Assembly: GCA_003265885.1 (NCBI GenBank)
Contig: QFBQ01000024.1
Span: forward strand, 1 to 21,723
Source of the DNA: Candidatus Marinamargulisbacteria bacterium SCGC AG-343-D04
Lineage (GTDB): Bacteria > Margulisbacteria > Marinamargulisbacteria > GCA-2716485 > GCA-002719695
DNA: 21,723 nt
Direction of reading: 5' to 3'
How positions within the stretch are numbered: the first letter of the stretch is position 1; each line of letters begins with the position of its first letter. The notes under the pieces were generated by a model. The model worked only from the letters and a program-made list of their open reading frames with translations, made no database searches and was not told where the DNA came from. Made by a program: the position numbers and the translations under genes. Shown piece after piece: positions 16,505 to 21,723 of the stretch.

Positions 16505-17071
16505 ATGTCAAGTTCATTACAGAGGAATCTGGGCCAGAGACCTACCCCCCAACACAAAATAGCTACTCCCCGCACAAACACATATACTTTACAAACATTA
16601 CGAACAACAATATGTAGTCTATATAAAGGTGATACAACTGAAAAAAAATTGGATTTTACAGACAAATTATTCGAACTATTGCTACATAACCCTAAAAATG
16701 GGGAAATATTAATGAATAATCATTTTATACAACACGATGGGTCTTTTCCCAACTCAGGTCTTAGCGATGAAGATCATCAACTTATAAACAACACTACTCT
16801 GCTTCTACTTAAGTGTATCAATCATTTTCAAAGTAAAAATCGTCTGGCTATTAATGACGTATCCCTGTTAACCAAACAAATCGAACAGGATCAAGATGAT
16901 CATGAAATACTATTAGAATTAAGAAAATTAAAAGACATTTTCAAAAAATATATTTTGCCTCATATAACAGCACAATCACATCTTTACCCCTCTACAAGAG
17001 TTGAAGTCATAAAACGTTATCTAAAGCCTGAAGATGCAGTTCCTCCTCCTCAATATGTTCCTCGCAAGTAA
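16505..17071 (+). CDS. Hypothetical protein, 188 aa
   Basis: No family recognised. There is no signal peptide or membrane helix. The N-terminus (about 1-30) is polar and basic with Pro, Gln and Thr and looks unstructured. The middle and end (about 45-170) look helical, with Leu-rich segments (NNTTLLLLKCINHFQ, HEILLELRKLKDIFKKYILPHI). The C-terminus is Pro-rich (PEDAVPPPQYVPRK). AGGGAG nine bases before the ATG (16495-16500 region) supports translation. The gene stands alone between two gene-poor spacers and faces the flagellar cluster. Its composition differs somewhat from its neighbours (more Gln, His, Asn), as in accessory genes. Confidence 0.6.
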   Translation: MSSSLQRNLGQRPTPQHKIATPRTNTYTLQTLRTTICSLYKGDTTEKKLDFTDKLFELLLHNPKNGEILMNNHFIQHDGSFPNSGLSDEDHQLINNTTLLLLKCINHFQSKNRLAINDVSLLTKQIEQDQDDHEILLELRKLKDIFKKYILPHITAQSHLYPSTRVEVIKRYLKPEDAVPPPQYVPRK

Positions 17072-17172
17072 TCATTTCATTTAATTCCGAATCCCTTTGC
17101 ATCATCGGTCGTAAAACATGCCTCATATCGTGACGGCTGCAACAAAATTCCTGAGACCAACATTGACTGAAA

Positions 17173-17340
17173 TTATTTTACATAACGCTGCTTCTCAAAT
17201 GCCTTAAACTCATCTATAGTTGCTGGAATATGCTGTAAAAAAGAAAATAAGCAGGGATCCAAATTACCCAACACTAGCCGAAGACCTTTTTTCTATACAA
17301 TGACTCACGTCTTCCACGAAACGCTTCGTTCAGGAGTTTT
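17173..17340 (-). pseudogene. Possible remnant of a minus-strand gene, with frame break at an A6 run
   Basis: Downstream of the FliG-like gene the minus strand reads LLNEAFRGRRESLYRKK in one frame. After the AAAAAA run (plus-strand T6 at 17287-17292) it continues in the next frame as GLRLVLGNLDPCLFSF, then LQHIPATIDEFKAFEKQRYVK, to a stop at 17173. One extra A in the run would join the two into about 55 residues. No start codon or ribosome site precedes it, and a stop lies just upstream in frame. It may be a decayed gene or a homopolymer error. The family is unknown. The remaining spacer (17072-17172) shows nothing firm. Confidence 0.3.
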
Positions 17341-17346
17341 TATACC

Positions 17347-17949
17347 TTAAAGATCCCCTAACTCTTCTTCCGTACTTTCTTCGTCTTCTTCCGGGTTCAT
17401 TTCACTTTCTGTTTTCAAAACAATGTTTGCAAATACTTTATCAAAGACTTTTTTTGCAATGGGCGTGCTATTAACACTCACACTGTTGAGTCGTTCTAAG
17501 GTCTGTTCAGATAACTGCTCTTTAATATCTGTTTTTAATGGATCTTCCGCATAATGAAGAAAAAAGGCCTTAATCTGATCCGATTGCTTTTCCAGGTGTT
17601 TTATAATAGTTTCAATTGCTCTATATTCTTTAGGATATGTCGAAAGCTCTACAGGTTCTTCTTCCATCTCCATATCTAAATCAGAATGGGCGTCTCCTTC
17701 TTCTAACTCATCAAAGCTTTCTCCGTCCCCCTCTATAAGATCCAGTGTAGACTTCTGTTGCTTAATCTGGATTTCCTTTAAGGCCTCATCTAAAAAGTCT
17801 GATAACTCTGTGTCGTTCAGTTTTGGAACATCTTCTAAATTAGATGAAAAATCAGCCGCAATATCAGGCTTCAACTGAGATAACACCTCATTACTGCTGT
17901 CTTCTAATAAACTAATCAAAAATTGGGCTTTTTGCTTACCTGTTAACAT
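17347..17949 (-). CDS. Short FliG N-domain-like protein
   Basis: 200 aa against about 335 aa for full FliG. The beginning, MLTGKQKAQFLISLLEDSSNEVLSQL, follows the FliG N-terminal helix pattern (LTGKQKAAILL...), the part that binds the C-terminus of FliF. An acidic stretch (about 74-100) leads to a second helical block (about 105-178), and the tail is again very acidic (EEDEESTEEELGDL). The middle ARM and C-terminal torque-helix domains, which interact with the stator, are not seen. The gene starts in the fliF stop (TAATG), as fliG does in other genomes. It could be a FliF-binding switch fragment working with a full FliG elsewhere, or a divergent FliG/FliH-like protein. Confidence 0.5.
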   Translation of the reverse strand: MLTGKQKAQFLISLLEDSSNEVLSQLKPDIAADFSSNLEDVPKLNDTELSDFLDEALKEIQIKQQKSTLDLIEGDGESFDELEEGDAHSDLDMEMEEEPVELSTYPKEYRAIETIIKHLEKQSDQIKAFFLHYAEDPLKTDIKEQLSEQTLERLNSVSVNSTPIAKKVFDKVFANIVLKTESEMNPEEDEESTEEELGDL

Positions 17950-19091
17950 TAGGGGGTCACCTCTTCTATGGGTTCTTCTATAGGCTCTTCTATAGGTTCT
18001 TCTTCTGCTACTTCTGTTTCAACTTCTTTAGCTCCCCCTACTATCCACTCTTCCATGACTGTCGCTAAAATTTTAGGGTTTGTTGACGCCACTTCTTTAA
18101 TTTCTGTAATTTTCTCATCATTTCCTTTAACATCTTCTGGAAGCTCTTCAAAGTCTTCTAACTCACCTTCTAATTCTATTTCTTTTTCTTCCATTTCTTC
18201 TTTTTCTTTTTTTCGTTTTTTCAGAATAGATCTGATTTTTTTAGCTCCAAAAAACAGACCTCCTAAAAGTGCCCCCCCTAAAAGTATCATAAACAAATAA
18301 TTGAGAATGCCTTTTTGGGCATGTCTCTGCATGATCGCCCTTTTTTCTTCTTCTGTATATATGGGAAATTCTGCAATACTTAATTGAATGCTATCTCTGC
18401 CCCTTACATACCCTACCGCTCCTGCAACCGTCGCAAATATTTGCTGCTTCAATGCTTGGTCAATATAGACCTCTTCATCTAATCCATCCACAACAACACT
18501 TATTGTTTGACGTTTAATATCTACAATATTTCCATTTTCTAAAGGCCCTAAATCAGAGGTTACTTCCACCTTAAACGATGTTATCGGTAAAACTCCATAC
18601 AACTGCTTTTCTGTTTTTTTCTTTAACTTATCTTCAAACTTCCACTTAATTTCAAACCACTCTTGAATGCGATCATAATTAGGGATGATAGGACTTCCAA
18701 TCGCCTCTTCACGACTGATCACAGCTTCAAGTACTTTTTGTTTCTTTTCTTCTTCCACAAAAGTCCCCGCTCGTTTCGATGCTAATCGTTCAAAAATTCC
18801 GTCTGACAATAAATTTCCATCTGTATCAACGACCGAAACATTTTCCGGCTGTAAATTTTCTACAGAATTCGACACTAGCTGAATGATACTAAACACCACT
18901 TCATCTGAAATCTCGTAGCCCTTTATAATTCGAATAATGATGGATGAGGTCACGGGAGGCTGAGTCACTGTAAATAAACGCTGTTCAGGTAACACAATTT
19001 GTACTTTTGCAGATTCAATAATATCCAACTGCATAATGGCCTTTTCTAATTCTCCAGATAAGGCTCTCAAAAAAACGTATCCGTTTATCAA
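17949..19091 (-). CDS. fliF: Flagellar MS-ring protein FliF, C-terminal part (downstream of frameshift)
   Basis: Second part of a split fliF. It begins in the conserved RALSGELEKAI segment (residue 9 on) and contains the ring-building core: AKVQIVLPEQRLF, ISDEVVFSIIQLVSNSVENLQPENVSVVDTDGNLLS (about 61-97), a long variable domain, membrane helix 2 (about 262-281), and the C-terminal tail with NPKILATVMEEWI followed by an acidic repeat (EEPIEEPIEEPIEE). That tail is the usual FliG-binding end. The TTG that opens this frame at 19091 is not a convincing start, because the sequence continues directly from the upstream part; the real product needs the frameshift at 19069-19075 to be bridged. The FliG-like gene follows with a one-base overlap. 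Confidence 0.85.
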   Translation of the reverse strand: MINGYVFLRALSGELEKAIMQLDIIESAKVQIVLPEQRLFTVTQPPVTSSIIIRIIKGYEISDEVVFSIIQLVSNSVENLQPENVSVVDTDGNLLSDGIFERLASKRAGTFVEEEKKQKVLEAVISREEAIGSPIIPNYDRIQEWFEIKWKFEDKLKKKTEKQLYGVLPITSFKVEVTSDLGPLENGNIVDIKRQTISVVVDGLDEEVYIDQALKQQIFATVAGAVGYVRGRDSIQLSIAEFPIYTEEEKRAIMQRHAQKGILNYLFMILLGGALLGGLFFGAKKIRSILKKRKKEKEEMEEKEIELEGELEDFEELPEDVKGNDEKITEIKEVASTNPKILATVMEEWIVGGAKEVETEVAEEEPIEEPIEEPIEEVTP

Positions 19092-19605
19092 ATTCCGTAA
19101 CCCCTAATGTTTGAGCATTGTCCAACAATTCAAAACCTTTTTTGAAGGTCCCAGAAGGAAGTCCCTTCATCGCTAACAAATTTCTTGCTTCATCAATTTG
19201 GTCTCTATCTACAAATATGGAATATTTTTTCCCCGCCTGTTCTGTTTTAAACGTAATATCATGAATACTTAAATGCTTTAAAATCTTGCTAGTTTCTCCC
19301 CCTTCAAGCTGATTAAACATTTTAACATACTTAACTTTCTTCTTCTTTTTAGCTTCTTTTTTTTGTTCTTCAACCATCACAGAAGAATCTACGACAGCAG
19401 ATTTTTTACTTTTTTTACTTCCACTGCCTCCACTAGAAACAAAAAATAAAACCGTGGCTAAAACAATGACAGCCACTACGGAGATAATAATGATCGTCTG
19501 TCTATTATTTTTTTGTTCTGGAATAACCACGTCTTTAGCTTCGGAATCCTCCTCAGCAGTAATGTCGTCTATTATATTTTCGTCATCAAATGCTTCTTCA
19601 GCCAT
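19015..19605 (-). CDS. fliF: Flagellar MS-ring protein FliF, N-terminal part (upstream of frameshift)
   Basis: First part of fliF. An acidic cytoplasmic N-terminus (1-35) precedes membrane helix 1 (about 38-56), a Lys-rich linker, and the start of the ring domain: ILKHLSIHDITFK, IFVDRDQIDEARNLLAMKGLPSGTFKKGFELLD and LGVTEFDKRIRF. After this it leaves the family and ends 17 codons later. The break lies at a run of seven T on the coding strand (19069-19075). Removing one T restores FDKRIRFLRALSGELEK and fuses the two parts into a protein of about 550 aa, normal for FliF. A weak AGGA sits about 11 nt before the ATG. The 182-nt spacer to fliE contains an exact TTGACA (19728-19733, minus) but no matching -10. 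Confidence 0.85.
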   Translation of the reverse strand: MAEEAFDDENIIDDITAEEDSEAKDVVIPEQKNNRQTIIIISVVAVIVLATVLFFVSSGGSGSKKSKKSAVVDSSVMVEEQKKEAKKKKKVKYVKMFNQLEGGETSKILKHLSIHDITFKTEQAGKKYSIFVDRDQIDEARNLLAMKGLPSGTFKKGFELLDNAQTLGVTEFDKRIRFFESLIWRIRKGHYAVGYY

Positions 19606-19787
19606 ACACTTTATTTCCTAAATTATCGGAGGGGTCTTTGCTTTTTTATCCCTCAACTCATCATTAATGACTTAACCACTTTCCATATAAAACAGATTCT
19701 ACCCCTATGTTTATTTTACTATACAACTGTCAAATAATACATAAAATTTAGATGCGCTATTGTGAATTTAATAGAATGATCGACTTA

Positions 19788-20351
19788 TTATATTTGTATC
19801 TGTGTAATTTCTTTAAAGGTTTGTGTCACACTTGAAAGAACCGTTGTGGCAAAAGATACCGCCAAGTTTAGTTTTGTAATTTCCATACTCACTTCATCAA
19901 TAGATACCTTTCCTTGCAAATACTGCTCGGTTAAATCATTAACCTTATAATCTTGCTCACTGATACTTTCTAATACTTCAACAGCCTTATCTATAAACAT
20001 TTGAAACGGAGTCACATCCATTCGATTTGTCGACAAGGCTAGTTCCGGATTTTCTTCCTCAGTTTGATTTATCTGTCTTCTACGCCTATTTTCTATATCC
20101 TGAAATACATTTTCTATATTTTGAGTCGGCACTCCTTGTGCAATTAATTCAGAAAATTTATCTTTTGAATCAATCCTTCTTTTCTGATTAAAATTATATT
20201 CAATGCCTTTTACCTCTTCATTGTGACTATTTTTCAACACATCATCTAAAACATTCTGAAAAGGTATTTTCGGAGCTACACTCCCTCTTACATTATTATT
20301 GATAGAAGAAGAGCTACTGTTAACTCCAATTGCAGAAATTCCTTGACTCAT
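19788..20351 (-). CDS. fliE: Flagellar hook-basal body protein FliE, with long N-terminal extension
   Basis: 187 aa, against about 100 aa for ordinary FliE. The C-terminal 80 residues match the family: VNDLTEQYLQGKVSIDEVSMEITKLNLAVSFATTVLSSVTQTFKEITQIQI, the helical part that joins the MS ring/export gate to the rod. The first 100 residues are polar and charged (SSSSSINNN, RRRRQINQTEEE), probably disordered, and have no equivalent in typical FliE. There is no Sec signal, as expected for a substrate of the flagellar export apparatus. It starts within the flgC stop (ATGA overlap). The spacer to fliF is 182 nt. Confidence 0.8.
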   Translation of the reverse strand: MSQGISAIGVNSSSSSINNNVRGSVAPKIPFQNVLDDVLKNSHNEEVKGIEYNFNQKRRIDSKDKFSELIAQGVPTQNIENVFQDIENRRRRQINQTEEENPELALSTNRMDVTPFQMFIDKAVEVLESISEQDYKVNDLTEQYLQGKVSIDEVSMEITKLNLAVSFATTVLSSVTQTFKEITQIQI

Positions 20352-20803
20352 TTTAATAACTCCACTGCTGATTGATACATCGTTTTTGTTAACTTAAATG
20401 CGTTAATATTAGCCTCATACATCGCTTCTGTATGCTTTAAGGTTACCATTTCATTAGGCATATTTACATTCGGCAAATAAAAATATCCGTCTTCATCTGA
20501 TTGTGGAGCTGCAGGATCAAAATATCGGCCAAAAGGTTCTGTACTCTTTGCAACATCTACTATTTTTACTCCAACATCTGATGCTTCTAATTCTACATAC
20601 TGCTTTTGATACGGCAATCCTGTTTCTTCATCTTTTAATGTCATTAAATTAGCAATATTTTCTGCCACGATTGCCATTTTAAAACGCTGTGCCAATATCC
20701 CGGACATATTAATGGACATTGCTTCTTCAAGTGTGTTGATTTGAGCATACGATACTGTCGATAGAATTATGCTTAAAACCATACACTGTATTATTTTTGT
20801 CAT
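20348..20803 (-). CDS. flgC: Flagellar proximal rod protein FlgC, with apparent Sec signal peptide
   Basis: 151 aa. The body matches FlgC: SINMSGILAQRFKMAIVAENIANLMT (30-55), TGLPYQKQYVEL (61-72), a GYFYLPNVNMPNEMVTL segment (106-122), and the C-terminal AMYEANINAFKLTKTMYQSAVELL helix (127-150), which packs in the rod. Before it lies a 20-residue N-terminus with Lys, a hydrophobic core and SYA/Q cleavage-like site (MTKIIQCMVLSIILSTVSYA). Normal FlgC begins directly with the rod helix and is exported by the flagellar type III apparatus. flgC starts at the flgB stop (TAATG). Confidence 0.85.
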   Translation of the reverse strand: MTKIIQCMVLSIILSTVSYAQINTLEEAMSINMSGILAQRFKMAIVAENIANLMTLKDEETGLPYQKQYVELEASDVGVKIVDVAKSTEPFGRYFDPAAPQSDEDGYFYLPNVNMPNEMVTLKHTEAMYEANINAFKLTKTMYQSAVELLK

Positions 20804-21183
20804 TATTTTTTTCCTAATGTTGCCACTTGTCGATAAATTTCAAACTTCTTTTTATAAAGAGATAAGTAGGCAGCATGAAAATTTCTATTTCTCGCTAAAC
20901 TGGTCGACATATGCTCTATCAAAACCTTTTGAAAATACTCTCTGTCCATAGGAGCCATGCTTTCTAACTCAGCTTGATCTTCTGGGTATAAAATAGGCTC
21001 AAAATCAGGAGTTGTTGCGTTCGCAATATTATAAGAATAAAGAGCATGTTTTCTTCCTGCCTTTTTCACGGCCTCTTCTAATGCTTGAACAGAATTATCA
21101 TACAAAATACTACTCATGTCGGTTTGAGCTATTAAAGATTGTGATATAAAAAGAATCACTATAGTTTTAAATAGAACTGTCAT
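20803..21183 (-). CDS. flgB: Flagellar proximal rod protein FlgB, with apparent Sec signal peptide
   Basis: 126 aa. The core motif YNIANATTPDFEP (51-63) matches the FlgB NIANADTPGY signature. The preceding helix (about 26-48) and the C-terminal helix (about 88-122) are in the expected positions, although the sequence is divergent. The first 19 residues (MTVLFKTIVILFISQSLIA, then QT) form a classic Sec signal, which ordinary FlgB lacks. The gene overlaps the sigma-like gene by 4 nt and abuts flgC. Order and overlap make the rod-protein call secure in spite of divergence. Confidence 0.78.
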   Translation of the reverse strand: MTVLFKTIVILFISQSLIAQTDMSSILYDNSVQALEEAVKKAGRKHALYSYNIANATTPDFEPILYPEDQAELESMAPMDREYFQKVLIEHMSTSLARNRNFHAAYLSLYKKKFEIYRQVATLGKK

Positions 21184-21656
21184 TCTAACACCCCATTTTC
21201 AACATTTAATTTTTTTAATTTAGTCTTAAGCTTATCTAAAAGGTGCATATGAATTCGACACACCTTAGTTTTAGAGTAATTCAAATATTCTGCAATTTCA
21301 ACTTGTTTCATCCCTTTAACATAAAACAAATCTATAATGAGCTTCTCCTCATCAGACAAGGTCTCGATTTGATCCCAAATATAGTCATGAGATTCATCCA
21401 CCTGCTCCTCTTCAGGATTCTTCATTCCTTTTTGTTTTGATTCCAAATCTCCAAACTCATAATTCAAAAAATGCACAACAGATGCTTTATCGATAATATC
21501 ATAGAGTGATTTATCTGAACTTGATGTCTGTTCGTCCATCGACTCTTGTATAAACGAGGCTAACTTATTCTGCAATTTCTTTCTTCTTTCTTGGTAATCT
21601 TTGGGCAATCTATAATTCCATTCATGACGAATTTTATCCATGATTTCCCCTCTCAC
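21180..21656 (-). CDS. Sigma-70 region-4-type DNA-binding protein, first gene of the flagellar operon
   Basis: The C-terminal part (about 98-148) is a sigma-70 region 4 / LuxR-like helix-turn-helix: TLSDEEKLIIDLFYVKGMKQVEIAEYLN, then YSKTKVCRIHMHLLDKLKTKL. It is close to the FliA/SigF group. The first 95 residues are charged and helical and do not show region 2, so -10 recognition and core binding by region 2 are not supported. A GTG at 21656 opens the frame, but an ATG at 21641 with GAGGGG five bases upstream is the better start (153 aa). It overlaps flgB by 4 nt. It may be a reduced sigma factor or a region-4-only co-regulator of flagellar genes. Confidence 0.65.
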   Translation of the reverse strand: MRGEIMDKIRHEWNYRLPKDYQERRKKLQNKLASFIQESMDEQTSSSDKSLYDIIDKASVVHFLNYEFGDLESKQKGMKNPEEEQVDESHDYIWDQIETLSDEEKLIIDLFYVKGMKQVEIAEYLNYSKTKVCRIHMHLLDKLKTKLKKLNVENGVLE

Positions 21657-21693
21657 TCTATAAAACGCATACGTTTGAAACTTTGTTTTTAAA

Positions 21694-21720
21694 TTATCAT
21701 TAAAATTACTTTTAGCTTTA
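21694..21720 (-). promoter_or_regulatory. Sigma-28-like promoter match upstream of the flagellar operon
   Basis: On the minus strand TAAAG (21720-21716) and GATAA (21698-21694) are separated by exactly 17 nt, the distance found in the FliA consensus TAAAGTTT-N11-GCCGATAA. The remaining consensus bases match poorly. In AT-rich DNA a chance match is quite possible. Position (about 50 nt before the sigma-like gene) fits self-regulation. Confidence 0.3.
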
Positions 21721-21723
21721 ATC

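Noticed and set aside
17949..18020. Tandem 12-nt repeat encoding EEPIEEPIEEPIEE at the FliF C-terminus, considered as a contingency repeat.
   Set aside because: The unit is a multiple of three, so changes in copy number do not shift the frame. Acidic FliF tails are ordinary.
17968..18882. Plus-strand open frames rich in Ser opposite fliF.
   Set aside because: They are mirror images of the Glu/Lys-rich fliF coding strand, with no ribosome sites and no recognisable domains.
1..21723. CRISPR arrays, prophage, integrase/transposase genes and toxin-antitoxin pairs.
   Set aside because: No regularly spaced repeats and no protein with the motifs of these systems was found in any frame I read.

Overview
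The window comes from an AT-rich bacterium with two membranes. It carries LPS-export genes (lptD, an lptF/lptG-type permease), lnt, an ExbB/ExbD/TonB set, an SLH-domain envelope protein and the start of a flagellar basal-body operon. LPS export together with an SLH/coiled-coil envelope protein fits a deep-branching Terrabacteria diderm, for example Margulisbacteria (marine clade). That placement is an inference; no rRNA or other phylogenetic marker apart from bS21 is present.

Layout. At 1-823 (+) lie a 5'-truncated hemerythrin and a Fur/PerR regulator. At 825-997 there is a long hairpin plus a 37-nt direct repeat. At 990-1577 (-) lies a membrane-protein gene whose 5' end looks broken. At 1668-1904 (+) is a small Cys-containing membrane protein, and at 2039-3073 (+) a LOG-family protein. 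A clear promoter at 3051-3079 then opens a dense plus-strand operon: exbB, exbD, tonB, a large exported protein with a C10 tract, an SLH/coiled-coil protein and a HolB-like clamp-loader subunit (3112-7740). A second TATAAT box precedes rpsU, followed by an lptF/G permease, a large TPR protein, lptD, a lipoprotein and lnt (7848-16177). These genes overlap or nearly touch. A lone hypothetical gene follows (16505-17071), flanked by two spacers that may hold gene debris.

From 21.7 kb down to 17.3 kb the minus strand encodes a flagellar early cluster in the order sigma-region-4 protein, flgB, flgC, fliE, a frameshifted fliF and a short FliG-N-like protein. These products would form the MS ring, proximal rod and export-gate junction.

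The most unusual points are: Sec-type signal peptides on both FlgB and FlgC; a flagellar sigma-like protein that lacks region 2; a FliG reduced to an N-domain-like piece; fliF split at a T7 tract; a C10 tract inside an exported-protein gene of an AT-rich genome; a secreted SLH/coiled-coil protein with a C-terminal hydrophobic tail instead of an OmpM barrel; and a repeat element next to an apparent GC-skew change.
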